Positions 35,701 through 42,779 of a DNA stretch of 64,000 nucleotides are shown one piece after another. Position numbers and translations under genes: made by a program. The first letter of the stretch is position 1; the number at the start of each line of letters is the position of its first letter. The DNA comes from Bimastos eiseni (taxonomy: Eukaryota; Annelida; Clitellata; Crassiclitellata; Lumbricidae): positions 51,450,068 to 51,514,067 of the forward strand of contig OY365806.1 in NCBI GenBank assembly GCA_959347315.1, written 5' to 3'. Under the pieces are notes generated by a model. It was not told where the DNA came from. It saw only the letters and a program-made list of their open reading frames with translations, and did no database searches.

Positions 35701-38230
35701 AGTGGTCAAATTCAATTTTACCATGAGGTGAATTCCACACTGTATTCCTTTAATCATAAAGTGGCAATTTAGTTTTGTAGTTATTTGCTTCTCATACATG
35801 TGTATTGTAAGCATTTATATAGCACCCTTTCAACACATCTGCATAACTAGTGAATATGCTACAACCATTAGCAAAACAGTGCACAGTCAGCTGAAGGAGT
35901 CACCAGTGGTTGGTGGGTGTACTCGCAAGCACGAAGCCAGCCAACAAATTCCCATCGACAGCTGACAGATGGCATAGATGTTCTGAGTCTCTAGGCCAAG
36001 CTGTGCCGAAAGGGTAGAGCGACAACTGCCGAGATCGATTCGCAGACACGGGGACAGCGTTGACAAGTAGTTCCTCACTGGTGGAAGAGACGGACGTCCG
36101 AATATTCTTTGAGGCACAAGGAGGATATAGAAAAGGAATTCATCGTATGTTGGTCGGCAGATTGAATTGCCACCCATAACTATTGTTCAAGTTCACTTCA
36201 GCCGCCCTCCACCGAGACGAAAACACTCGGCTACAGGAGGTGTACACAGTCTGCATGACTGGGACTCAACCATATACATCAGAAGGGATGGTCTAATGTA
36301 GTCACATGGCCTAGGAAACTTGCAAACAAAATGCCTCTCAAACGCACAAATTCCTTGGCAAAGTCGAGAAATAAGTCTGGCACACAAACCTAGCAATAGA
36401 AAACTCAAACATGTTCGAAGTTCACAGATTCTCATCAACAGCTGACAAATGGCGTGGATGTTCAGGGTCTCTGGGCCAAGTTGCGTCGACAGGGTAAAGA
36501 GACGACAGGTGACAATGTTCGCACACAACCAGCAATGACTGACCGCCATGGTCTCTCCAATGGCCCACGTCGGTCGTCCTCCTCTGACGCGTAGATGCTC
36601 AGTTTGCATGATATGTGGAAGTATGAATCTGATACTGTCGCATGGACCAAGTTGACTTACAAACAAAATTCTCATTAAACATACAAAACGTTTACTGTCT
36701 GTACACTGTTGCATGTTGGTGTGTGCTTTTCAGATTCAAATAAAGACTACTTACTTACCTACATAAATGCACTTTCTTTAATATATCTTAGGACAGTTGA
36801 GTGAACTAGATAGATGAGATGAATAGATTCAAAGATGGCCAGCTTCTGCATGGCTCTGGTGATTAACTGGTGATATGAGAGGAAATACTGAAGCAGAAAA
36901 CAGGAGAAATAGGAAGGGACCAAACTGAGAACCTTGGTGAACACCACAGACTAATGGCATAGGAGATGATAGGCCATAAGATGTCATGCTGTGTGATCAG
37001 CCAAAGATGGATATGTGGTCAATGATGTATGGACATGACCAGGTAGTCAATAACAAGGGAAGAAGAATACTATGACTAGCCATCTTAGATGCAGAACAAT
37101 GGTCAAGAGAGCCAACGAGGGTTCACTGGCCATTATTATTAGCAGATGTCTATAGATGTTCAACCACGACACCAAAATGGTTATTTCTGAAGAATGGTAT
37201 GTGCTAGAAATGCTCACTGAAAAACTACATAGGCTGATGGGACAAGTGTTCATTTAACCAATATCCAGACTCTGAAATGTAAGTGGTCCTGGATTTAGTT
37301 ATTGTCACCAACAAAAAGAATCAATAGAAACAAATACATGGACAACTCATGACAGGCATTCAAATATGTTCTTCATAAATTTACATTAAACTCAGGATGA
37401 AAACTGGTATCACATTAGTAGCAGAACTTATGACTGATTTTATAATAACTGCTTCAGAAAGAACAGATAAAATGGGCAAAGTCCAAAAACTGATCGGACC
37501 ACACAATGATGCACATGTGCGATCTACATCTAGTAACAGTACTGTCTCCACCAGACTACTTGTTCACAATCTTAGCAAACTGAACCATTGTGTTTCCTAC
37601 AACGTGGCAAACTGTCTTACACAGATTTGTTTTCACGAGAGCGCTAGGCATTTATGATGTGTATTTCTATACACATCTCACGCTTCATATAAAATTATGT
37701 AAATTTATGTATGGTTAGTGGCTGCGAAATGAAAGTTTGTCTGGTGAATATTGGTTATCATATGGGAGGGGAGGCTCCCTGTCTTATTTCGGATGGACCG
37801 AGTCTGTCTTCTGACAGACTGCTCTTAGAAACTGAGTATGTTGAGTGAAAACTCGATTGGGTGTTGAATGAAATGACTGGCTGCCCACCCTTATTTACTA
37901 ATGTTAAGAAAAGCAAGTCTCAGACACTTGATACCCATGGTTGTTGCCTCTTGGGGCTGGCTTCAGGATCGGATGGTCTACATTTATATGTAGCCCATCA
38001 GAGAAAAATTGCTGCAAGATGGTGATTTTCTGATGATTTTTGTCTGGTTGCTCTCGTCAGCTATGCACGAATCTTCTTCGCAGGCAATTAATTTCTTTCG
38101 AATGTGTGGCTATTTCTGATGGTTGTGTGTGGGACGGAGCAAATTGATGTCAACAGAAGTTTGTTATTCTTTCTGGTTTCAGATTACGCGACGATTGCAG
38201 GAATCTCTCGGCCAGATCAATAGCGCATAA
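11635..38230 (+). CDS. SNX9: SNX9/SNX18/SNX33-class sorting nexin (SH3-PX-BAR), 15 exons, first exon missing
   Basis: The joined exons are 11635-11718, 13891-13965, 14970-15353, 16561-16658, 19090-19183, 20579-20704, 21189-21303, 22096-22226, 22605-22708, 24854-24954, 29033-29110, 32882-32958, 34391-34480, 35536-35727 and 38183-38230. All introns are GT-AG and all phases match. The total is 1797 nt (598 codons plus TAA), against roughly 570-630 residues in the family. Counting from the first exon found, the SH3 domain is residues 1-53, an acidic and proline-rich linker runs to about 245, the PX domain is about 246-370, and the BAR coiled-coil region runs from about 390 to the end. Family knowledge: these cytosolic proteins bind dynamin and WASP through SH3, phosphoinositides through PX, and tubulate membrane through BAR during endocytosis. 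The initiator ATG is not in the first exon found. It is probably in a tiny upstream exon, as in vertebrate SNX9. Which of the three vertebrate paralogues is closest cannot be told by eye; an invertebrate single-copy orthologue is likely. Confidence 0.93.
12600..13095. mobile_element. TAA-flanked non-autonomous DNA element, 496 bp
   Basis: TAA occurs at 12597-12599 and 13096-13098. The ends GGTACCGTCCACATATTACG and, inward from the right, GGGCCCATCCATATACTACG are imperfect inverted repeats. Three-base TWA duplications are typical of PIF/Harbinger; that assignment is tentative. The subterminal zones have long G or C runs. Confidence 0.72.
13891..13965 (+). CDS. SNX9: Sorting nexin exon: second half of SH3 domain
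   Basis: The 25 codons contain GSGWWEA and GLVPLSYFE, the WW and G-L-x-P-x-x-Y motifs of the SH3 ligand groove. Phase is 0 at both ends. The acceptor follows ttgttgtag. The donor is gtagta, weaker than its neighbours. Confidence 0.92.
14412..14469. mobile_element. TTAA-flanked mini-element, 58 bp
   Basis: TTAA flanks both sides (14408-14411, 14470-14473). The ends CCCTTTGACGACCAGC and, reversed, CCCTTAAACGACCAGC are near-perfect inverted repeats. A TTAA target and CCC start are the piggyBac pattern. A sister copy is at 28582-28645. Confidence 0.75.
14676..14938 (+). mobile_element. tRNA-derived SINE, copy 2, B box partly lost
   Basis: The head GTGGCTGATTGGTTACAGCG, the body with CAGTACAACTGCAATTG, the segment GGAAGAAGGGCGATATAA and the TAATAATAA tail match copy 1 in the opposite orientation. 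The B-box segment is shortened, so this copy is probably inactive. Its tail ends about 31 bp before a sorting nexin acceptor. Confidence 0.85.
14970..15353 (+). CDS. SNX9: Sorting nexin exon: proline-rich and acidic linker
   Basis: The 128 codons are phase 0 at both ends. A proline-rich part (RPLPWIPPSARP and RPIPPVKPPGL) is followed by a long Asp/Glu tract containing DDDWNDEGDDDDDEYY. Vertebrate SNX9 has an acidic, Trp-containing AP-2/clathrin-binding stretch at the equivalent place; a matching role here is inferred. The acceptor ttctgcag lies about 31 bp after the tail of a SINE. The donor is gtaggt. Confidence 0.85.
15424..15700 (+). pseudogene. LINE reverse transcriptase 3' end remnant
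   Basis: The frame contains FLGAGPLTCNGLPLELHLFP, the G-P-x-x-x-N-x-L-P motif near the C-terminus of non-LTR reverse transcriptases, then a GCTGGATTTGGAAGCACC tail shared with 38690-38820. It lies in the intron just after the acidic exon. Confidence 0.7.
16561..16658 (+). CDS. SNX9: Sorting nexin exon: serine-rich linker
   Basis: The exon encodes GSKSGSSHGGRHTASDSDD followed by a short basic/Ala stretch ending SQLSR. It starts in phase 0 and ends two bases into an Arg codon. The acceptor is tatttttag and the donor gtaata. The linker is poorly conserved in the family, so support comes mainly from phase continuity and position. Confidence 0.82.
17393..17743 (-). other. Unexplained 116-codon open frame inside the sorting nexin gene
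   Basis: The minus strand is open over 116 codons in a locally GC-rich block (about 17260-17760) within the intron between 16658 and 19090. It has no ATG at its start (it opens with TTG), no recognised domain and no clear splice sites. It is probably part of a decayed mobile element, but I could not assign a family. Confidence 0.25.
17817..18365. mobile_element. Foldback-like element with repeated GGACATTACCCCCC ends
   Basis: The left end has two tandem copies of GGACATTACCCCCC (from about 17881). The right end has five related copies of GGGGGTAATGTCC in the opposite orientation, reaching 18360. The interior is a degenerate (TATG)n microsatellite. Open frames inside come from the microsatellite. 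The element lies in the intron between 16658 and 19090. Confidence 0.75.
19090..19183 (+). CDS. SNX9: Sorting nexin exon: linker before PX
   Basis: The one-base start completes the Arg codon of the previous exon. The product reads IVHFTKEGGDAYLFDM then a Ser/Pro-rich stretch, matching the family segment with the pattern F-x-K-x-G-G-x-A-Y just before PX. The acceptor is ctgttgtag and the donor a perfect gtaagt; it ends in phase 0. Confidence 0.85.
19308..19445 (-). mobile_element. Decayed SINE, same family
   Basis: The order of short matches (GCCCTTCTT, GAAGTGCACACAC, CAATTGCATAG, AAGGACTTGCTCAC, then a TAATAATAA run at the far end) follows SINE copy 1 but with heavy divergence. The promoter boxes are not visible. 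Confidence 0.4.
20211..20280. repeat. CATC and CTAT microsatellites
   Basis: About eight CATC units are followed by four CTAT units within a CTGTC-rich neighbourhood. Confidence 0.85.
20579..20704 (+). CDS. SNX9: Sorting nexin exon: start of PX domain
   Basis: The 42 codons include GPSWTHGVEPYACNI and KFHGMKSFIVYQLTPT, the first strands of the SNX9-class PX domain. Phase is 0 at both ends and the donor is gtaagt. Confidence 0.95.
21189..21303 (+). CDS. SNX9: Sorting nexin exon: PX phosphoinositide-binding core
   Basis: The exon contains SRRYKHFDWLQQQLVEKY, the R-Y-K/R-x-F motif of PX domains that contacts the phosphoinositide, and the proline-rich PPLPEKQ loop. It starts in phase 0 at gtttgtag and ends in phase 1 before gttaga. 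Confidence 0.96.
21432..21633. repeat. (GACT)n microsatellite, about 200 bp
   Basis: The run of about 50 GACT units looks perfect and lies in the short intron between two PX-domain exons, about 130 bp after the donor at 21304. Confidence 0.97.
21993..22040. repeat. 15-bp tandem repeat, three copies
   Basis: ATGTATTATATAACC repeats three times just before a PX-domain exon. Confidence 0.9.
22096..22226 (+). CDS. SNX9: Sorting nexin exon: end of PX domain
   Basis: The product reads GRFEDDFVNSRLRQLQLWMD then RMCNHPVIAHSEVFVHFL, the C-terminal PX helices of the family. It starts in phase 1 and ends in phase 0 before gtctgt, a weaker donor. Confidence 0.95.
22443..22499. repeat. 13-bp tandem repeat, about four copies
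   Basis: ACTCACTCATGAT repeats head to tail. Confidence 0.9.
22605..22708 (+). CDS. SNX9: Sorting nexin exon: PX-BAR junction (yoke region)
   Basis: KWKTGKRRAEKDKYKGGLFF matches the basic PX-BAR junction of SNX9-class proteins. The exon ends two bases into a Val codon at a gtgagt donor. A second possible donor two bases upstream would also keep an open frame but is less consensus. Confidence 0.93.
23440..24185 (+). pseudogene. LINE reverse transcriptase remnant
   Basis: Frame-shifted pieces of a non-LTR reverse transcriptase are visible: LGVPQCSVLYVI (the G-V-P-Q-G-S-V-L motif), then LYADDV (the Y-A-D-D catalytic motif). Further on a thumb-like segment lies near 24010-24170. Stops and frame changes show it is dead. 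It lies in the intron between 22708 and 24854. Confidence 0.75.
24418..24620 (-). pseudogene. LINE reverse transcriptase fragment
   Basis: The minus strand reads DVYGAMDRAQVTLLGPCDVS then VTTDMVDHDILI. This is the D-x-S-A-A-F-D-x-V-D-H-D-I-L region of CR1/L2-like enzymes with the first catalytic Asp region altered (A-A-F replaced by V-T-T). Confidence 0.8.
24854..24954 (+). CDS. SNX9: Sorting nexin exon: start of BAR domain
   Basis: One base completes the Val codon, then ESHMDNFGRFVKCMDDSIRH, the first BAR helix of the family. It ends in phase 1. A LINE fragment lies a few hundred bases upstream in the intron. Confidence 0.93.
25944..26740. mobile_element. hAT-type non-autonomous element, 797 bp
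   Basis: A perfect 8-bp duplication TAAATGGT flanks it (25936-25943 and 26741-26748). The ends share TAGAGCTGTA, and the subterminal zones are dense in CCGAT/ATCGG words. No transposase is seen. Confidence 0.93.
27035..28155. repeat. 30-bp minisatellite, about 1.1 kb
   Basis: The unit is close to GGTCATAAGGTCATCTGATT then GTCTTTCTCT. A block of about 245 bp (about 27410-27650) recurs almost unchanged just downstream, so there is higher-order duplication. The unit length is a multiple of three, so open frames run through on both strands with a 10-residue period. It lies in the intron between 24954 and 29033. Confidence 0.95.
28582..28645. mobile_element. TTAA-flanked mini-element, 64 bp
   Basis: TTAA flanks both sides (28578-28581, 28646-28649). 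The left end CCCTTTAACGACCAGC matches the element at 14412-14469. The right end, reversed, reads CCCCTTAACAACTAGT. Confidence 0.72.
29033..29110 (+). CDS. SNX9: Sorting nexin exon: BAR domain
   Basis: FKKEFQELGGSITALSKSF matches the family BAR segment with the pattern K-E-x-Q-x-x-G. It starts and ends in phase 1. The acceptor is gtttatttacag. Confidence 0.92.
30328..31313 (+). mobile_element. mariner-like element, 986 bp, degenerate
   Basis: TA flanks both ends. The terminal repeats begin CAGGGTGGCTCAA and extend about 75 bp with few differences, including AGAAGAAATGCAATTTCTCA. Inside is a decayed transposase: QDAAHTAKLAQDF followed by WPPY, a stop, then PDFNPLDYLVWGAML, the H-T-A and N-P-x-D-Y-x-x-W motifs of Tc1/mariner DDE enzymes. 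The element is shorter than an intact mariner (about 1.3 kb). Confidence 0.88.
31330..32015 (+). pseudogene. piggyBac (PGBD-like) transposase remnant
   Basis: The N-terminal acidic part (MEQILGDDENDIDNVVIIAP then DEEEDEEGS) is followed after stops by pieces such as QFLSEYKP and KKWWFCFH. A C-terminal Cys/His finger follows: KPYMCMKCNKRLHQKCVV then AFH. The central catalytic domain is missing. The zinc-finger end is typical of PGBD-type transposases. Confidence 0.75.
32500..32765 (+). pseudogene. LINE reverse transcriptase thumb fragment
   Basis: The frame SKLQSILNTATQLIGGIPKF then AHIASFIRDSLCWLPAPQHI matches the L-Q-x-x-x-N-x-A-x-R-L-I ... L-H-W-L-P region of CR1/L2-like elements. It lies about 100 bp before a sorting nexin exon. 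Confidence 0.85.
32882..32958 (+). CDS. SNX9: Sorting nexin exon: BAR domain
   Basis: The product GHALNRAIAEVGKTYIEVGK then LLEEQ matches the BAR segment with A-I-x-E-x-G-K-T-Y. The phase chosen by the preceding exon fixes the acceptor at tgctacag. The acceptor 40 bases upstream at cttacag would give an immediate stop in that phase. The donor is gtgagc, phase 0. Confidence 0.92.
32982..33300 (-). pseudogene. LINE reverse transcriptase fragment, other orientation
   Basis: The minus strand reads LTSLDFSRAFHTVSHSYLFE then LLQIPDFIYNWMSSLL, with VGIIQGSGLAPP further on. These match the palm region D-F-S-x-A-F-D-x-V-x-H and the following G-x-x-Q-G-S motif. It differs in sequence from the CR1-like fragments and may be a different LINE clade. 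Confidence 0.8.
33300..33430. repeat. Degenerate GGACAATTCGGCGCC phrase array
   Basis: About eight imperfect 14-18-bp units (ACAATTCGGTGCCGG, ACATTTCGGCACAG, ACAATTCGACACCGG and others) run head to tail. Confidence 0.75.
34391..34480 (+). CDS. SNX9: Sorting nexin exon: BAR domain
   Basis: The 30 codons include LCLLEGLNEYKGLLSTFPDI, the family segment ending F-P-D-I-x-x-x-H. Phase is 0 at both ends; acceptor taatttttag, donor gtaaga. Confidence 0.95.
34640..34765 (+). repeat. Dispersed ~100-bp repeat, copy
   Basis: GAGTCAAATTTAACT, GGCATGCAAGGCGCAT, TTATGCATCTGATTT and GCCACCTAGCAAA occur in the same order as in copies near 32500, 48127-48250 (minus) and 57582-57665 (minus). Confidence 0.6.
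35140..35350 (+). mobile_element. LINE 3' untranslated end, copy
   Basis: The segment ATGCAGCATTCGTGAATTAG then GATTTCAATTTT is similar to 49990-50090 and, on the minus strand, 56075-56190. It sits just upstream of a BAR exon. Confidence 0.55.
35536..35727 (+). CDS. SNX9: Sorting nexin exon: BAR domain, long C-terminal helices
   Basis: The 64 codons include VLAEMNHFQTHRVGDFKNYM and FLSGQIQFYHE, matching the conserved A-E-M-N-H-F-x-x-x-R segment and the last BAR helix. Phase is 0 at both ends. Confidence 0.96.
35920..36710. repeat. Degenerate internal duplication
   Basis: The segment with CGACAGCTGACAGATGGC (about 35957) recurs at about 36436. A second segment with ACTTGCAAACAAAAT (about 36318) recurs at about 36657. 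CCCGTCGACAGCTGACAG also appears at 47727. The origin is unclear; it may be an old retroelement. Confidence 0.5.
36760..37260 (-). pseudogene. LINE reverse transcriptase fragment
   Basis: The minus strand reads CGVHQGSQFGPFLFLLF, the G-V-P-Q-G-S-V-L-G-P-L-L-F motif of non-LTR reverse transcriptases. A broken upstream palm region around 37020-37230 is frame-shifted. It lies in the last intron of the sorting nexin. Confidence 0.75.
38183..38230 (+). CDS. SNX9: Sorting nexin terminal exon and stop
   Basis: The 15 codons ITRRLQESLGQINSA are followed by TAA at 38228-38230. The acceptor is ttctggtttcag. Vertebrate members also end with a short basic/Leu tail after the last BAR helix. Confidence 0.88.
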   Translation: MTRRLQESLGQINSA

Positions 38231-38689
38231 TCAATTGAACAGGTGGCGCTGTTTTGGCTGCCATCGGTTGTTACTCTGAGCAGCGAGTATTTGCTTAACT
38301 GCTGGTCATCTGTCTGCCTTCAAAAGATAAACTGTAGTAAGACTCTTGAAATGCTGTGTCTGCATTTGGCTGAAATGGTCGTTGACCTTGTTATGTTGTC
38401 ATTAGTGGTCACATGTTTGTATATAAATACAGGTATTATATGCTTTAATGCTTATATACAATACATGTGTATGCTTGCATACATGTAAATAAGTAGAATT
38501 TCATGAATTATAATGTCATGAATATATACATATTACACTTCTAGACATGTACATGCCTCATTACATGCAAACATACATACATGCATATGTGCATTACATA
38601 TGTGCGTGTGCGTTTGTAGTGATATGTTTATATGCGTATTGTATATGTTGGTAGACCTTTCGATTTGAAATGACTACCTTTGGGTGCTC

Positions 38690-38820
38690 TGCTCACTTCC
38701 TGGAACCTCTTCTCAGGCATTCATTTCTCATGTTTATTTGGCCACGCTTGGAAGCACCCCTAAGTAGTCCCCTTGAAGAGGTGCTATACAATTTCTCCTA
38801 ATAAATGAATGTAATGTAAG
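38690..38820 (+). mobile_element. LINE 3' tail fragment
   Basis: GGCCACGCTTGGAAGCACCC and GAGGTGCTATACAATTTC match the tail of the LINE remnant at 15640-15660, ending in a TAAATGAATG repeat. Confidence 0.6.
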
Positions 38821-39765
38821 TTTCTATGTTTAATATATGTTTGTAGCCAGACTGATTTATGATGGTTTTCAATACTTGTGTTGAGATATGTACATGTATG
38901 GCGACATGAATGTGTTTGTCATTTACAAGTTGAATGGGTGCCATGGGTGAACTTGGACAACTGACATTTCACCTCCTCATTGGTTATTAATGTCACCTCT
39001 GATTTACAGTTATAACATATGTCTGTGCATAAGTTGAAGTAGGGTTGATGATCGACAGTGTGTGTATATAGGCCGGTATCACTATTAGCATTGGATTCGT
39101 TTACCTTCAACAAAAGAATTTTGGGGATTTATTTCTTTGTCATTGTTTTTTCTGTTTTACACTGACACATATGCAGAGCAAACTGAAGAAAAACTTAGAG
39201 GTAATACATGAGTTCAATCTTAGAGAAAACCTTAAACCTAGCAACAGAAATAAAAACTGAGGGGTGCGCACTCTCCAGAATTACATCCGTTGTAGATGAA
39301 GACGAGAGGTTCTTTAGCGCTGTTGAGAGGTTCTTATATAAGCATTAAAGCATATAATACATGTATACATATTTATATAAGGTGCCATATAAATAGTCTC
39401 ATTCATACATACATACATATGTATCAGTGTGTCAGTTGAACTCGTGTATTACCGCTATATAAACTTTCATTGACACATTCATGTATCGGTAGTTCCTGAT
39501 CCTTGTATGTGTAAGTATAAGTTTAAGCAGAGCGTCTGACATGTTCAGGGGATGTGATTTGTGTCTGTTCACCTCTTTGGTCCATTTTCAGAGCCTTAGA
39601 TCTTGGGCTGGTGTTGTTGCACATAGTGGTTGTCTTAACCAAACTTATTTTCATTAAACGGCAAAATTAATGCTGAATACAGAAAATATGAGGCTGTGTT
39701 ATTTTGGTGGCAGTTTCGTGACTGAAGCTTTGTAGCTAAGTTTCTGTTTGTGTGGCTTTTATCGT

Positions 39766-39873
39766 CTTTTCAATATGAATTGTTAATATAATCTTTTCAA
39801 TATGAATTGTTAACATAATCTTTTCAATATGAATTGTAAACATAATCTTTTCAATATGAATTGTAAACATAAT
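39766..39873. repeat. 27-bp tandem repeat, four copies
   Basis: CTTTTCAATATGAATTGT plus nine bases recurs with exact 27-bp spacing. Confidence 0.92.
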
Positions 39874-40060
39874 GTGTCACTTACTAAGTCATTCTTCATA
39901 TTTGTTTAATGAGCAATATGTTATTTTATTCTAAATGATGAAATAGTCTAGTTTCATGGTTTATACATGCAATTGGTTCATTTGTAATCTGAATGAAGTC
40001 TTGTGTACAGTCAGTGGATCTGGAGTATGCAGTCAATAAAGGCTTCTCCAGTTTCTATAA

Positions 40061-41630
40061 AACTATCATCTCTGCTGGTTCTAGTCAAAGAAGTATGATT
40101 ATTGAGTGTAGTTTGCTTGCAAGTGACTATCAATTGTCACTCGGTGTGCTATGTGACCATTAAGAGTTCAACAGAAACATGGCTGCTCGTAGAGACTGTG
40201 TAAAGTGTTGTTGAAATTCACATTGTTTTGTGATGATTAGCCATTTCCTTTCTCCTATGTGCAAAATTTTAAGTTTTCGTCTAAACATTCTTTGATGGAT
40301 ATAGAATGAACCTTTCATGCTTTGTCTAGTCAGTTTTGTGAGACATTTTTTCCAAGTTATTAGAGGAAACATTCCATATCATTTTACCTTTTCTTGTCTG
40401 TTTATGATCTCCATAATGTTTTATTTGTTATGTATAATTTTTATGGTATAAGATTATACGTTTTTGATTATCAGATGATCCAATCTGAGATCTTTTGATC
40501 TATTTACTCTTAGAATTTGAGCATTGAAATGAATTTTGAAGTATCACTATTACTCAGAGGGTCAGAGTATTTATGATGTTACGAAGGAATCGAATGTGAA
40601 ACTCTTTTAGGCAAGTCTCTTTTACAAGCGACTTTTGACAATCGTTAAACTTATTACAAGTAGGCGTTTTGTGTTTACCGGCTGAATGCAAAACCGTTCA
40701 GCCACCTTATTATGTCTTGTTCATAATTAACATAATTTTAATTATTATGGAGTTAATAGGTTCTTTTCAAAACAGAGAATAAGAAGTGAACAACTTTGGT
40801 ATTTATGAAGTATATATGAAGTTATTGCATATAAATAACTTTTATAGATTAAACATTTTCTAGTCCAAATAGGTTAAGCATTTTTCTGGTTCAAGATGTT
40901 ACAGATGTGAGTTAATTGTTTACGCATAGGCCAATTTTTATAAGTGTAGATGATTTGCATTTCTTGTCGAAGGGAAATTTTTGTTTCTTTTTGGTGGAAT
41001 TCGTATCGTTCACAAATTGAATGCTTGACAATGTAATGATGGGCTAATCATTGGTTTTCTAATATACTCATTGGTTCCATAGTCATTAGTTTCATAATCA
41101 TTGGTTTCATAATCATGTCATATAACTATTAAGAGTGAAGCCTTTCTGATTGTAGATCTACTGGAACTTTGTGTAATTCTTAACTTTGTTCTTTTATTTG
41201 ACAGAGATAATAATGAGTATGATTGGATTAATACCTAAACAATTAATTTTGTTTTGATTGTCTGCATCCATGTTGATGTGTTGGACCTTGCTTGAGTTTT
41301 GAGATGTCTTGCATTGATTTTTAATAATTATCTTTGAGTTGCTAGTTAATTTCTTTAGGCTATGTTGTAGTTGTCCTCGTTAACAACTATTCACTTGATA
41401 CTTTTCATCATTATTCATGTATTCTGAAAAACAAAACATTACAGATCAGTGAAGAATCTGTAGATAGTCAGAGCAGCCAGCATTAAGCGTCAGACGTACC
41501 TTGTGTGCATTGCTAGTAAGTAAGTAAGGTGTGCTCAAAAGTCTTTAGGCGAGGACTTCACACAGAAAGAGGAATGTCAGTGTTTTCGGAATTGGGTGAT
41601 CATTTAAAGGACATGCCCTGTAATATATTG
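40061..41630. other. No gene seen
   Basis: AT-rich sequence with short frames only. A small cluster of TCATTGGTTTC/CATAATCATTGG words lies at about 41040-41120. Confidence 0.5.
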
Positions 41631-41634
41631 GTGT

Positions 41635-42282
41635 AGGATAAAACCCCCGCTGACAAAAACCCCCCTGTCATAAACCCCCATGACATAAACCCCCTCTGTT
41701 TTAGGCTGGGCATTAACCCTCCCCCCTGGACAAAAACCCTCGTCTTACCCTAACTAGGTTCTGCAATTAGACGCCATACCATAATAACTGACACTACTAA
41801 CAAAGTCTGCACAACATTACAAGTGACACTCAGTACGACTATTGGTCTAAATCAGAGGCGTCCAGATAGGGAGTGGAGGGGATTTTTTGAGTCTTAGTCT
41901 TGACTACCTGACACTTGGAACCAGGGTGTTTGCCTCCATCAGTTAGAGGGAGATTGACGCCCCTGGTTTAACTTATATAAGAAATTGTGTCACAGATAAC
42001 ACACATACGCTCTGCATAGACTCATCTGACGCGTCTGAAAAAGCCGCGTCACAGATGGCCTATAATGAATTATTGGACGACGATACCTGAGTGACGGCAT
42101 CAGACTTTGAAATGACACATACGACACATGCTTTACTTCAGACTTTAAAGTATACACACGTTTCTAAATAATAAAAGTAAAAGAAGTAAAAAAAATTAAT
42201 TCTATGGGGGGGGGAGTTTGCCCTACTTAGGGGGGTTTTGTCAGAGGGGTTTATGTCAGAGGGGTTTTGTCCGCGACCCGCA
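41635..42282. mobile_element. Foldback-like element with repeated TGACATAAACCCCC ends
   Basis: The left end has tandem CTGACAAAAACCCCC, TGTCATAAACCCCC and TGACATAAACCCCC units. The right end has the inverse, GGGGTTTTGTCAGA, GGGGTTTATGTCAGA and GGGGTTTTGTCC. The interior is unrelated sequence and carries a 113-bp hAT-like MITE. Confidence 0.75.
41853..41965. mobile_element. hAT-like MITE, 113 bp
   Basis: The ends CAGAGGCGTCCAGAT and, reversed, CAGGGGCGTCAATC are inverted repeats. The 8-bp flanks GTCTAAAT and GTTTAACT match at 6 of 8. Confidence 0.55.
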
Positions 42283-42309
42283 ATAAATGACCTACTTTGT
42301 ACCCATCCC

Positions 42310-42770
42310 TTCCCTAGTCCCCATATAGCATTACACTTTCCAACTTTGTCAACAAAACACCCAAGCATCACCATATATCACCTCTGCACTCAAATCACTC
42401 CACTGGCTCAAAAGACCTGAGTGAATTGAATACAAAGTCATAGACAATCAGTGTCAATCACTCACCTATACAATACACTCCACTCCTCACAGCCCACCTA
42501 TCTCCGTCGGTTTTTCACTATTCAACCACATACATATTAAAACCCGCTCCTCTTCCACCCTCACACTATTCCTAAAATCGCTCCATAGCCACTGCTGTGA
42601 ATGCTGTTCCGCCTCTTTGTAACAAACTTCTACCAGTATTAAGACCGATGCATCCTACGAACTCACCAACCAATTGCTAACTCCCCACAGGTCTTTCTCT
42701 GAATACTGAAAACACTGCTCCTTTACAAATCCTATCCTAGTTCCCTCTGCTCCCTTCTAGGCATCATGGG
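42310..42770 (+). pseudogene. LINE reverse transcriptase C-terminal remnant
   Basis: Frame-shifted pieces read ITISPLHSNHSTGSKDLSE, then YTPLLTAHLSPSVFHYS, then SIATAVNAVPPL. These follow the family pattern L-x-W-L-K ... Y-L ... A-x-x-x-W-N-x-L-P. It begins directly after the right end of the foldback element. Confidence 0.65.
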
Positions 42771-42779
42771 TCGTGCTTT

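Larger units (their letters stand above)
38231..40060 (+). other. Downstream flank of the sorting nexin gene, probable 3' UTR start
   Basis: There is no open frame of note. AATAAA occurs at 38800-38805, inside what looks like a LINE 3' tail, and again at 40035-40040. Either could end the transcript and neither can be chosen without transcript data. A 27-bp tandem repeat interrupts the stretch at 39766-39873. Confidence 0.4.
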
